A stretch of DNA of 64,000 bases from positions 1-64,000 of the forward strand of contig JAQOTA010000007.1 of NCBI GenBank assembly GCA_029532415.1. The letters run 5' to 3'. The position numbers and the translations under genes were made by a program. This DNA comes from Marasmius tenuissimus. Lineage: Eukaryota; Basidiomycota; Agaricomycetes; Agaricales; Marasmiaceae. Below the pieces are notes generated by a model. The model saw only the letters and a program-made list of their open reading frames with translations. It was not told where the DNA came from and made no database searches. Shown piece by piece: positions 43,456 through 55,815 of this stretch (position 1 is its first letter; the number at the start of each line of letters is the position of its first letter).

Positions 43456-46400
43456 ATGCAACCTGATAAATGTCGCAAGGTTATCACGAAACCGGCCAAG
43501 CAAGTCTTCACATTCCACACCAAAGACAACGACTACGAGGTTTCCTACACGAAGGAGGTCCATGTCACACAAAAAAAGGCACATGCCATGCAAAGTGAGC
43601 GCTTCCCGATGAAGGGGAAGATGGGCTGGACAGTTGGGTCAAGCTAGCAGCCCGAAGACGACAACACGTTCGCACTGGATGACAACAGCATGATGTACAC
43701 AGAGGAATTACAACGCGAACCATACAATGCTCCTCAGAATCACGATAGGCCAACAATTCAACTGAAGACGAAGTGTTTGAAACGCTCAGTGAGATCAATT
43801 CTATGTTGGGTATCACAACGTTCTGACCACATTGACAGAGACGACCTCATATTATCTGCAAGGAATGCCATTGAGACCAGTACTTGGAAGAGCTGCTGAG
43901 AAGGGACGGCAGAGGTGATTATGGAGCATTCTCAGAATGCCTGGATTGTAAAGACAGAAGGTCTGCCGAAGAATCCGAGCTTGCAAGGGCAGAATATTGT
44001 TGCCGTGATTGTTACGTGGATGAGCTTGTTTGCGCTGGGTGCTGCGTGAAAAGACATAGAATTGTGCCTTTCCATCGGATCCAGGTACGTCTTGAGTATA
44101 TCCTTGCTTGTATCGGGAGCCAGGTGTCTGATCATGGCTGTAGAGATGGTGTGAGGAAGGTTTCTTCATCGACAGCACCCTCTTCAATATTGGATTCGTC
44201 TTGCAGCTGAACCACATGAGCAGCCAATGTGTTGACCCCATTCATGCCCCACTTCTGAGTCCTCCACACGAACAGTATCCACTGGGTCAGGGTGGAATAC
44301 TGTAATTGTACACACAAAATCCCTCCTCATATCCAACTGCTTCGGCGTGGCCTGTATCCCTCGACCCAAGATATCCCTAAAACATGTGTGACGTTTGGGT
44401 TGCTGGAAACCCTACATCTACTCTCGCTGGTTGCCAAGCTGGCCACCCACGATTCATATCGCTTTGTTGAGTGCATGACCAACAATACAGGCATTGACGT
44501 TCTTAAATCCCAGTACCGAGCACTGCAACGGATGTTGATTCAATGGCGGTACCTGAAGATGCTGAAGAGAGGGGGGAGAGGGCATTCTGCGACTGGGGTG
44601 GAAGGTACGGGAGAGGGAGAGCTTGTGGTGATGTGCCCGTCGTGCCCTCAGGTGGGTATAAATCTACCTGAGGGCTGGGAAAACGCCCCAAAGGAGAAAC
44701 AGTGAGTAACAGTATTCAATGGGAATTCAATCGCTGGGCACTCGGGTCCTGATGTTTGCTTTTACAGGTTCCTTTACTCTCTGTCTGTATCAATTTCAAC
44801 TTTCAGTTGAAAAACCAGTTGGTGTCATCCTGGACTTGAGATCCTGGTTACGACGATGGAGGGGCATATTTTGTACCCCGAAAGCCCTACAAGGCTCATA
44901 TACTAGTGTGCATGGATGAAGAAGACATACGTTATTTTTTACTTGCTGCTGGCCACCATTGACTAATGTTCTTGGGCCGTGCAAATTAGCACCTGCATCA
45001 GTTTTGCTGCTCTGGCTCAACAGAATACGAGAAACTCCAGAGGACTGCAATATATGGGAATTGGAGCGGTTGTTTGTGGCAGGAGCGAAATGATCCTACC
45101 TAATGGGGTCAGAAACGAAGGGTGAAAGGTGAGCGATCAGTTGTCTCCAAAAACGATGAAAAGTACTCAATATTGTCCTCAGATATGCAAATTCAGATTT
45201 TATCTGGGCCTACTCTCTGTGACGGTTTATACTGCTTTTCGCCTCCTTCATAGCAGCTGCCAGCAAATGGACGCTTATGATCACCACTGCCTATGACATC
45301 ACCTGTCAATGGTTCGTCAATCTCTTCAGGAGGATGGCAGAGTGGGAATCAGACCTGAAGGTACCCTCCAGCATCTCTATCATCCCCGTCATCCCCAAAT
45401 TCCATCATCCTGCACACAAAGAGGAAAAGCATGAGAAGCTGGATTGCAACCTGGTTGCCGGCTGTGGAAGCATGGATTGCGAGTGCTGCGAGAGAGTCTG
45501 GGGTGGCAGTCTGAATGCAGCAGCGCATTTGATCAAGTCAATGGGTCCTGGTTCGTGTTTGGTCATGCTGAACGACCACATAGGATTTTATAACTGGCTG
45601 AAGTATGTTGGTATGGGTATGTGATTGGTTTGAACTGTTACGAGAGGACTGGAACCAACCCACTGAAATCAGGCTGCAGGAAACACTCTCTGTAGGCGCT
45701 ATACACAAGCCGTAAAGGACCGGAATCAACAGGTCAAAGCACATTGTGGTCTCACAGCATCTCTACCCAGTGGCCTTGCAGAGAAGTGGGAGAAGATGTG
45801 CGTGAGGTGGGGGACAGTGGGTTTTGACAAGGCAAAAGTCCCAAATCCCTATGAGACGGAGAAGAGATGTATGTACCTTTTGATATACCCCAGATGCCAA
45901 TGCTGACCATTGGTACATATCAGATATGTCACAGAAGGCAGTTGAGAGAGAGCTGGCAGAGGCAGAGGCAGACAGGTTGAAATGGGGAGGCATATCCTAT
46001 CATCCTACGAGTGCATCTGCCTTCGTCTTGTTGGGGTTGGAATTGGAACAATCACAGTGTGTTCATTTAGACTTTTGAGAGAGTGACTATGGACTAACAA
46101 GAGAGTAAAGACGTAAACTCCACAAGGGTAGAAAGCAGACAAACGACATGACCGACTTGCAAGAGAAGACAGCAACAGAACATCAAAACATGCTCTGCAC
46201 AAAACTACAGGCCTGGTCCCTGATTCAGCCCATATACATGCCCAGCCTACTTTGTTACCTCACAGAAATGAACGAGGAGATTCCCGATGGCTCGAACGAT
46301 GACGTGGAGCCAGAAGATATTGTTCTTTGGCTGCCATCTGCAATCCCAGCAAGTAGACAAGCCAATGTATGCACCGATGGCCTCATCAATATTGAATCCA

Positions 46401-47413
46401 AGCTCCGCTATGCACAATGCTTCAATAGTCTGGATGGCGTATGGCACACGCTTCGACTCAAGACAAGGATGCTGCTTTTCAAGTACGCAAATGTTTCAGG
46501 GCAGAGGGAAGGAGTCAAATCTCAAATGGTGATCAATAGCGTGCACAACAGGGCAAAGGGTTTTGCAGAGACATACCATGCAGCTCGTGTGGCCTATCTT
46601 AATCTTGTTGGCCCAGGGGTGTGGGAGGAACAGCTGAAAGTGCTGAAAGATGGAGATGTGAGGTCATACGTTGATCCGGAGAGGGTGAAACAGGGACCAG
46701 GGCAGAAGGGAATTAAGGAGGATGAGGTGGGCAAGGAGATCGAAGACCAGCCTGAGGAGGTGGTGAATGATATTGACCTGGTTTTCAAGGATCGGCGTGA
46801 CATGAGGATTAGGGCACAACACGGCACTGGACAGACCCAGCTTGAACTGTCATGGATCTGGCTGACATCACGAATCAACACTGCCAACAAAAACGACGAA
46901 GTCTTGAGGGAGGTCTGGTGTAGGAGCAGGGCGAGGGCCAACCATGCAAAGGAACAGGTTCTGCTGGTGCAGGAGGAAATGCAGCGGACGCTAAGGTATC
47001 TTGAATGGAAGGCAAATGAATGGAAAGAGAAGATGACAGGTGGTGGCTGGATGGTAGACACGAGGCTAGGAGAGGGCCTGAGAAGTTACGCGCTGAAGCA
47101 AGCGCACATTCAGCAGATGCTGGCGGCACACTTCTGTACCCTATGGTCCCAACCATTACAGGATAATGAGGACGAAGATGACATTGTTGACTCGGGGCTC
47201 CCTGACAATGACGATGAGGGTGAGAGAGCAGATGACGAGGAGGAATACAGTGATGAAGATGAGCTGGATGAGGAACAGCCGGTTATGCAGTCCACCCCAG
47301 CGTCTCCTGTGGCCGAGAATACCGAAAGGAAGGCAAGGGCAAAGGCGTCGGAAGGGGTAAGGATAACTAGGGCAGCACGGGGAACTAAGCGGCCGAGAAA
47401 GGGTAATACGTAG
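43456..47413 (+). pseudogene. KDZ-family (CxC2-type) transposase, degraded
   Basis: Transposase of the Kyakuja-Dileera-Zisupton class, abundant in agaricomycetes. Seen in order: LLRRDGRGDYGAF and a cysteine-rich zinc region (CLDC, YCCRDC, CAGCC) at 43880-44090; VLHTNSIHWVRVEYCNC with the CxC motif; FVECMTNNTG; WRYLKMLKRGGRGH; CPSCPQVGINLPEGWENAP; GIGAVVCGRSEMILPNGV; the catalytic-type TAYDITCQW (Asp at 45295); VWGG...MGPGSC..MLNDH; and a long C-terminal exon from 46148 (EQVLLVQEEMQRTLRYLEW, acidic tail, basic end). Lesions include a frame change near 44255, stops in the 44820 and 45115 regions and further broken exons to 46100. The last exon alone is open for 421 codons. No terminal repeats were found. 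Confidence 0.85.
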
Positions 47414-47509
47414 TGTGATGATTCAATAGCATGTATTGAAAAGAAAAAATACATAGAAATATTTCAATTATTGAAGGTATATGTTGCACAGCGTAGACCT
47501 AAGTATATA

Positions 47510-47605
47510 TGACACTGTGACTCAGTGGTTAATAGGCTTGCAGGTATCATGTTTGTGCCTATGTCCGTGAACCCAACTGTTCAATCCCTGGTAGGTGTAC
47601 TATGT
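47510..47605 (+). repeat. tRNA-derived SINE-like sequence
   Basis: TGACTCAGTGGTTAATAGG resembles a tRNA A box and TGTTCAATCCC, about 50 nt further, a B box (GGTTCRANTCC). The spacing suits an internal Pol III promoter. The cloverleaf is poor, so I read it as a SINE head or decayed tRNA rather than a working tRNA gene. Confidence 0.4.
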
Positions 47606-47924
47606 ACAAATTTTTGAATTACTTGGACAAGCGGCCTGGGCACTGAGCCCCCGCCAACTGGAGAGGTTATCTTCCTTAGTGTATCACATGCTAAATTACC
47701 TTATATAGAATAGCTAACCAGCAGCGGTCAGAAACCCTGACCCGAAGCTTCAGCACCTTGCATAGCGCGGGGGACCAACAAGGGTAAGAACCCCTCAAGA
47801 ACCCCTGAGGGGAAAGAACCCACTGTGAAGTTTCAGGTACCAGGGGGAAGAACAATGAAGGTTCAATCTAGCAACTGGGGTTGACAGCTAGTGTCCTCTC
47901 AAGTCACTTCTTCAAGCAAGGGCA

Positions 47925-48240
47925 AGGTTCGAAGGTCGAGAGTCAAGGGTCAAGTGTTGAAGGTCAAAGGTCTAGTGTCAAAGGTCAAAGGACAAGTGTT
48001 GAGGGTCAAAGGTCGTGGTGGGCTTTCACTGGTGTATTAACCAAGTTCTTAAGCTAAGGAAAGGTCGTATGTACATTGGGTATATATACTGGGATCTGTC
48101 TAGGTCCAGAGTCGCTCTGAGTCAGGCTGAGTCATAGGTGTGTGAGTCGTTTGTAGTTGGACTGAGTCGTTGTGGGAGTGGCTGCAAATATTGTGTGAGT
48201 CGTTGCAGCTGTTTGTATGTTGTGACTCGGGGTGGCATAT
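47925..48240 (+). repeat. Degenerate GGTCAAAGGTC and GAGTCG minisatellites
   Basis: At 47930-48012 the words GGTCAAAGG, AAGTGTTG and GAGTCAAGG recur in a loose tandem. At 48110-48240 GTGTGAGTCGTT and related words recur. Neither has a strict period. No gene is seen from 47606 to 48290. Confidence 0.5.
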
Positions 48241-48293
48241 GGAGATGTCTGCTGGGCATGGTCTGGAGCTGTGGTCTGGATGTATAGCTCCAC

Positions 48294-51200
48294 TTACTCC
48301 GCGGAGTTTTCTATAGAGATATTTGAATGAGTGGGAAAGGTGGTAAGGGAGAGGTGAGTTGGGCAGGGAAGAGCATCTGTATGGGGGCTTTTTGGTGGGA
48401 GTGGGGGTAAATTGTAACACAGAGGACCAGATTGAGGGAGTGGCAATTCCCCTGGCGCAGAGCCACCTGCAGGTTCATCAACCTGAGGTTCTGATCTCTT
48501 AGAAGGCTTGGAGTGATGTCTGAGATCTGGGAACGGAGTATTGTCCCAATCGTCATCAGAGTCTTCATCTTCCAAAGGAATGTTGGGATTTTCACCCAAA
48601 GTAAATGGTTCACTACTGACAGGCGTGAAGCCACGAGTTTTGGCATCAGGACACTTAGAATACAGCGTCTCATCAAATAGTGCAGTGCTACCTTTGAATA
48701 CGGAATTATTACTTTGCATGAACAGGAAGCCTTTCATCCCTTCTTGGTAACTGATGAAGGTCATCAACTCACCACGAGGAGCAAGCTTATTCTTCCTATG
48801 ATCTTCAGGAATGAAGATGTAGGCTGCACAACCCATAACTCAGAGATGTGAAACATCAGGTGCTTCGCCGTAAAGCATTTTGAACAGAGTTCGCCAGCTC
48901 AAACGTTGCACAGGAGTGCAATTGTAGAGGTGGACAGCATGCACATGGCAGAATTCCCACCAGGACTGAGGTATACAAGCTTCAAAGCAAAGAGCTTCAG
49001 CCTTCTCATAAATAGTCCTGTTGAATCGTTCAGCACGATCGTTTTGTTGTGGTGTATACGGTATACTTTGATCCCTCTGGATCCCATACTCTGTCAGTAC
49101 TGCATTGAACTTATCTCCTTTGTACTCTCCCCCTTCATCGGACATCCAGGTTCTGACAACAGCATTGAATTGCGTCTTGACCATAGTAAGGAAGTCCTTC
49201 AAAGCGGGTACTGCCTCGTCTTTTGTCTTGAGCTTGGAGGTCCAAATGTAGGATGTGCAGTCATCGAGAAAAGAGATGTAGTACTTGTACTGGTGATACA
49301 ATTCAACCGGGTACAACTTCAGATCCAAATGTATGCATTCAAACGGCTTAGAAGCTCTTGTGGTAGAGTTGGGGAACATTTTCTCATGCATCTTGCCTTC
49401 AGCACAACCATGACACAGAGGTGTCTTCTTAGTAGGCATCTTAAGGTCAGTGGGAAACCCTGCGTATGTTTCTGAGCTTTGTTCAGGGCTTTATCTGATG
49501 GATGCCCAAAGTGTCTGTGCTCAATATCATAGTTGATGTTGTAAACAACTGACTTGGCCAATAAAACCTCAGCAGATGCTTTCTGCGAGTGAACCCAATA
49601 AATGGTTTGACCAGGCATATGAGGGTAGGAAACAAGCGACTGTCGTTGCTGTTATGAGTAGAGGGCCAATTTCTTCACATTTCCACGGTTGCCCTTATTT
49701 GCAGTATTTACAATAGGACCATCAAGCGATTCATATTCAGCAAAGTCATTCATATCGTTCATGAAATGAGAGGAGGCACCAGAATCAAGGAGCCAACCCT
49801 GTGCGTTGTTCACACTTTCCTTTCCCTTACAATGAGTACACCCACAAAGTAGGAACTGATTGCATGACAATAATATACAAGTGATTCCAGATCAGTACAA
49901 CTACCTCGCAAACTACTGATACCAACTACTTGTGAGCATTGCTGTAGGGTTGTATTGGTTTGGGAAAGCAGGTCAAGATATGGGACTTGCCTGTCATCAT
50001 GGAACGATCTGAGAGATACGTCATCCAGGACATCCTCAACCCCTGCAGCTTCGGCAATATCGTCGTCAACATCATTACTGAATAGAGAGGTCATGTCTTC
50101 CATACCATTGTCAGATCCCCAATCCATCTCTACATCTTGATCAGGATCAGCGCTACGAGAGCATTTAGAAGAAGTAGAAGAAGGAGATCCAGCTCCCTCA
50201 TATCCCTCATCATCCTCCAAAAGATGCTTGGACAAGGACGCACGTGGTTGTTCAATGCAATCCTGGAGCAAACGATTGGTGGCAGACGTGACGATCTGTT
50301 CGAAGGGTTTGAGATACTGCACCGTCTTAGGGGCACCAAGTCTGTCAGCAAGGGAACGTGCTTCACGGACATCATCAAATACTGACTGAGATGGCTTGAA
50401 GCTGGTGAAGGACTGCATGGCAGCCAGGTTCTTCTTGACTGCTGGTTGGGGAACTGTGCTGTCACACAACTTGTCCCAGTGACTGGTGAAGTGAGCTGGG
50501 GCAGTGATCCCATAGTGCGAACAGGAGGGGCGCTGGCAATCTCGGCATGCGAGTTGTTGACTGCGTTCAACGCAATATGTTCCCTGTGGTCAGTGATCGA
50601 GGAGTAGGGATGGATAGGAGCGGGGGAAGCTATGGTGGGTGCATAAGATGCAAGATGGGAGTGACCATGCGACCAATTGTTACCACTGTTGTTATCGCCG
50701 GTGTGGCCGGGATCCTGGTGCTGGTTGATGCCACTGCAGGTACCACGCTGCTGCTGCTTTTTCTTCTTACCATTGTTCTAGTTCAAAGAAGGACGTTGCT
50801 GCTGCTGCTGTGGTTGACACTGTTGGCCACGCTGCTGCTGTCCACGCTGCTGACATTGCTGCTGTAGACGCTGCTGCTGACCAAACAATGGTTCGCGGTT
50901 ACCAGCACGCTTGACCGCAGAGAGGCAGTTGGCAAGCTGAGGGTTCTGATGCTTGTATTCAATCATGATGGCTTCATGAACGTCAGTGACGGTGAGGGCG
51001 CTAGTACTGTCAGGATCCCTGGTAAAGTTATGAAGAGACTTGGAGGAAGCGGCGTCCCATTCAGAAGGAATAGCTGCAATGAGAAGGAGGGCTTTGATCA
51101 ACTCGGGGAGTTCAACCCCAACCTCGGCAAGGTGTTCAATGTAGTCTTTGAACTTGGCGATGCCAGCCTGGGGTGGCTAGTAGTAAGCCAGAAGGACACC

Positions 51201-51658
51201 AACTTGACAAAGTCGCCATAAATGGCAGACAAAGTTGGTTCGCCATAGGTGGAGACTATGGTGGACCAGGCTTTGGCGGCATCCATGTCCTTGAGAGGTT
51301 CAAAGACTTCCTCCATAGAGGTCAACTGAATAATACCCATCAGCTGAAGGTCTTTCTCCTCCCATGCTTCCGGCATGGTGTTGTATGCTGTGATCTGAGC
51401 ATCAGTGGGAGGGTGACGATCAGGTTTGTCATCACTATCAGAGCCAGCTACAGGCTGAGCAGCTGCACCAGGGGAAGGAGTGACCGTAATGATCAGAACA
51501 ATGACCTCCCCCAAAGGGTATGTTGACTTCTTGGCCACACCAGTGAGGTGACGATAAAGGCCTTGAGCCTTGGTAACAGCTTCTATTTCGCTGTTATAGG
51601 TCTGGCGGAATCCAGTGCCATTGAAGCAACTGGAGAAGAATTTCTTAACATCGAACAT
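48294..51658 (-). mobile_element. Ty1/copia retrotransposon lacking reverse transcriptase, degraded
   Basis: Minus-strand copia order. Gag from 51658 (MFDVKKFFSSCF, then a frame change into EAIMIEYKHQNPQLANCLSA and a Gln-rich tract coded by CAG-type repeats at 50790-50880). A spacer frame 50469-49810. Protease WLLDSGASSHF at about 49795. A GAG-pre-integrase piece HRHFGHPSDKAL at about 49520, then integrase at 49439-48840 with LCHGCAEGKMH, D in HLDLKLYP, D in MSDEGGEYKG and E in NDRAERFNR. The frame from 48836 continues the usual post-integrase segment and stops at 48294. No RT or RNase H follows, and no LTR pair was identified. At least three frame changes make it non-autonomous. Confidence 0.85.
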
Positions 51659-51659
51659 G

Positions 51660-53230
51660 GTAGTAAGAGGTTAGGTTTGGTGTTGGATCTAGAAAAGACA
51701 GCATCAGCATGCGTCTAATCAACACAGGGAGCAGCCATCAAGGCGCTATGCTCAATGAGGAGCATTGGATCCTTTAGATCCGATGTCGTCGAAGGACATA
51801 CACCAAATGCCATAGATCGAGTACTCAATTAAGAGGTTGATGGCAACATACAGGTCTAGCCCAGCTAGCCAATGACAGCAGCCTAGGGGCGCTTGTTATT
51901 GTAGTCGGGCTAACCAGGGCCCATAACCTGATGAGCTGGCATGACGCCTAGCACAGAGGACTACAACATGACTACACTACTACTTACCAGAGAGGAGTTC
52001 AGAGAGTTAGAGGCAAGACGTAGAAGCTCAAGCACACTGTAGATTATAGTAGAGAGCTACAAGCTTATATACATGTAGAAACAATAGAATCTACCATATA
52101 AGGATAACAATAGAGATTGTACATATGAGCATAATGAACAAATGAAGAATAGAACAATAGCGAATGCATTGTCCAGCATAATACAATGTCGGGAAGTATG
52201 AACCAGGACTTCGGATATACCAAGATCTAATAATAGTCCACAGACAACACGTCCTTCAATGCGTGGACTTCCTCATGACTTCCCAAAAACCATCTGCACC
52301 AAGGTTCACCCCCAAGAAACCAAAACCACTTCTGCCGAGCTGTCGTTCACAGAGATTGAAGCGGAGCAGATGTGGTGAACAATCATTAAACCTCTATGCT
52401 TTGCTTGAGTCCTAGGACAATGCAAAAGTCTGCTCCACATTCCTCAATTTGGAGACCAAGAGCAAACATGTTAATACCAATACAGACAGAGGTTTCTCAT
52501 ATTTACTTAATTTATTCATGGATCAACTGTATGTTGAGGGCCGACAAAAATACTCAACCACTGGCTTGACGGTCCTACATCTCCCCAGCCCCAGATGCTA
52601 CGTAATGCTTATATATTTATCTCCGGATATTCTGTGGCAGTCAATTGTGGGCTTTCCCCCATCATTGGTATTGTAGTCATTGTTCTCCTGTACTATTGTG
52701 TATACTGTTGCAATAATATTGCTTTTACTACCTCCCACCACCTCTCAGAATGTTCTCGATACCTCGAAAGTGCTCTACCAGCAAATTTAATGCCACACTA
52801 CCGCAAGAGTCTTGTTTCAAGACATGTGAGCGGTGTTGCGCCAAAGATCTTGAATCAAAATGCTGTAAATGTGCTCAAACCTCTGAGGAACACGCATCTA
52901 TTCCTCTGCCACATTCACCACATGACTGATGACCATCCAGTAGTGCTGCGAAGTACACAGGAGAAGCAATTAGTGATGATGATTCAGACATGGATAGCGA
53001 GGCACGTCCCATTTTGTACTGCTGAGAAAAACACTGACATCTTCTCCAGAGGGCTGCCACACGCTATCCGAATGCTAAAGCTCTGTTCCTAGCTCTCAGA
53101 ACCCAAGCCAAAGTGGGAGACATTGTTTTTCACGGGGAATACACATTACCTGTGGATCCTTTGGTTACCAACAAGGAACATGTCCAGTTGGTTATGCGGG
53201 AAGTTTGGCAGGCCACAGGCTTTCGATTTA
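51660..53230. other. Copia leader/LTR-like region and spacer
   Basis: Upstream of copia gag on the minus strand a TATATAAG-type box occurs near 52060-52052, as expected in a 5' LTR, but no second LTR copy was found to define its limits. From about 52300 to 53230 only short frames occur; part may be the worn N-terminus of the following MULE transposase. Confidence 0.35.
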
Positions 53231-53239
53231 CATGAGTAA

Positions 53240-55496
53240 CATATTGTTATATGAGCTTATTGGAGACTGACCGGGACTCTAGCGTGAACTTTCACAGGAC
53301 ACTCAAGGGGGGTCATAAAACGTGTGCATGGTGTTCCCAGGATGCAGATCACAAGAAGCCATCTAAGAAGAAAGAGGGACAAATATTCGAAATAGGGAAC
53401 TCGTCAGAATGGAACATTTTGAGTGCGAAAGCCATCTGGGGGCCTCGTGCAAGGATCTGAAGAAGGGGACCCACACAGTGAAGCTCATTACACTCAACCT
53501 CAGACACTGCTGAAAGCACGTACCATATTATGACGTTGCTATGCCTGACGGCACCGCTCAGATTGTTTGTGAGAGCCTGGAATGGTCAATGCCTGCCTCA
53601 CTCGTTCCCAAGATTCAAGTGGCGTTCCCACAAGTAACGTCTGCCCAGATCCACTGGGCATGGGCGGTGATGAGCGAGGAGATCTGGAAGAGAAATCCTA
53701 AGCAGGTGGAGTCTGCACGCTGACTACTGGAGGAGTATCGTGCCATAGTCGATATTTTTGAGGTTGAGACAGCACCAGAAGTGGAGCAGATTTGCTGGGG
53801 AATGAAAGTGATAGTAGAAATGCTTACCTCAAAAACAACAATTGTTGAAATTGCTATAGATGCAACGTGTGAGTAACCCAACTCAGAAAGGCTTGAGCTT
53901 AACTCTAACTGACAGCTATCAGACAATACAAATAAGATGCACCTGGAACTACATATACTGTATCATGGCTGAGTACGACAACGCTGGCTTCCCATTTTCC
54001 TACTGCCTTCTATCCACAACCGAAGCCACAACACCAGGAAAGCGGATAGATCCATTGGAGAGGTGGGCAACACATGTGAACAAATACCAACTCCATCCTC
54101 AATTTGTCAATGTTGATAAGAATCTAGCAGAGATTGTGATGGCCAAGAGAGTCTGGCCGAATGGTCAAATCCAAATCTGCGGATGGCACATGAAAAAGGC
54201 AGTCAGAGAGCGGATCACCAAGGCCAAGCTCTCTACAACACTGTATAGAGCCATTGAAGCTTGCAAGCAGTTCCCTTTCATTGACCTGAAATTTGTGCCC
54301 CCCAGTCAAGCAGATCCTGGTGAAAAGGAGGGAGGTAGAGAGGGGGGCAGGTGGGACACCACTCTTGATGAGCCCAAATCCGAGTTAGTGAAGTGCGATC
54401 TGAATGCCTTGTACATCCATCTTCCACCAACTCAAAAACCTGTTGAAACAGGAGAGTCAGTTCCTCTGACACAGCAGACACAGGAAGCTACAACCTCGTT
54501 CAAGATCAAACTGCCTCCTCTGAAGGCCTCTCAGGCTCTTCAGCCCATCACACCTCAAGAGGTGAAACAAGTATTCTGTCCAGAGGAACATGTGAAAACT
54601 TTGTTGGCAATGGTCTTGGAGCATCGCAATGCACATCCTCTCCTACCCGGAAAATTGGCATCTACAGCAGAAGGGATCCACTCATGGGCAGTGAAGAAGA
54701 TGTACCAATTCTGTGAAGGTGAGGACTTACGGGAGCTATGGGCCTATTTGTGGGAGAACTGGTACCGCCCTGAGCGATGGAAGCTCTGGGCTCGCGCCAT
54801 TGTACCTGAGATACCTCGGCTCAACACGACAATGGTTTTAGAGAGCCAGTAAGTGATCTGGCTTGATCTTTGAGCAAGAATGGAACTCACCACGATATAA
54901 TTAGCTGGCGTCACATCAAACATGATTTCCTTCATCACTTCTCGAAACCAAGAATTGACCTCCTTGCATGGATCGTGGTCACAAAACTTGGACCATTGTA
55001 CCATCAGAAGCTTGATGTGCATTTCGGTGATATTGGCCGATATCAGTCCCCCTCTGCGTGGCAAAAACCATTTAAGAAGGCTTGGAGAGAGTGCGAGAAA
55101 AGAACTATACCTGAGCCCACAGGTGTGTTTGGATACCGGACCGATGTCAGGAAATGGGTGTGCACTTGCCCGGCGCTCGCAAGCAGCCGATTCCTGATCT
55201 GTAAGCACCTAGTTCAAGGTGTTAAGCCCGTCCCGCCCAAGTTCTTCCTCCAGGTGACACGGAATCACACAGCACCAATCTGGTCACACCCTTTCTTGGT
55301 GCCGTTAGATGATATGGACCCGCCGCAGCTGTTGGTGTCCAAAACCACCATTCACAAGCCTAATTCCAAGGCAACTGATACTGAGACTCTGGAGATTCAT
55401 GACGGGGATGATGAAGGGGACACCACGGACAATGAAGACAATTATTGGGCAGAGGTTGAACAGAGATTTATGAGTGTCCAAATGGGAAAAAAATAA
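53240..55496 (+). pseudogene. MULE transposase with SWIM zinc finger, degraded
   Basis: Mutator-like transposase. N-terminal part: GHKTCAWCSQDADHKKPSKK, then HVPYYDVAMPDGTAQIV at about 53520, a helical block ending SAR before a TGA at 53721-53723, and LLEEYRAIVDIFEVE beyond it in the same frame. An intron or frame change near 53865-53970 precedes MAEYDNAGFPFSYCLLSTT. The second catalytic region reads FVNVDKNLAEIVMAK and the histidine-bearing QICGWHMKKAVRER. ELWAYLWENWYRPERW leads to a clean intron (GTAAGTG to AATTAG, about 54851-54905), then WRHIKHDFLHHFSKPRIDLL and the SWIM motif WVCTCPALASSRFLICKHLV (CxC...CxH) near 55165-55215. It ends at a long repeat that could be its terminal sequence. 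Confidence 0.88.
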
Positions 55497-55815
55497 TTTT
55501 TTCCCCCCAGACCAATTTTCTGTTCCCCCGTAATATACGACCTTGTAAATCATTACCGGGGGGGGGGATATTTTTGTGTGCGGGGGGTATGACCCAGTTC
55601 TGTGGGGGATTTCCGACATCTCTGCTTAGGCACCTACCTGTTTCCCACACATCTCCCACACCTTCAGGTGCATCCCACAGGTCATACTTAGTTTTCTAAG
55701 CTAAGCTAGGTATCAGGATATCCTTTAATACATATAAGGATTGTGACAGCCAAGTAGCTAACATTTCCGAGTGGCTTTGACTCTTCTAGAGTGATATCAT
55801 TACAGATAAGATGCT
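55497..55815 (+). repeat. Long repeat R, copy 1
   Basis: Starts with poly-A/T and C/G runs around AGACCAATTTTCTGT, then CTTAGGCACCTACCTG, CTTCAGGTGCATCCCAC, TTAGTTTTCTAAGCTAAGC and ACAGCCAAGTAGCTAACAT. It is inverted at 58430-58775 and repeated forward at 58776-59010. It abuts the end of the MULE transposase, whose right terminal repeat it may be. Confidence 0.75.

Noticed and set aside
47510..47605. Functional tRNA gene
   Set aside because: The boxes are present but acceptor and T stems do not pair well, and no clear anticodon arm forms.
49810..50469. Separate host gene at the copia spacer
   Set aside because: It lies between copia gag and protease on the same strand, so it is most simply part of the element.
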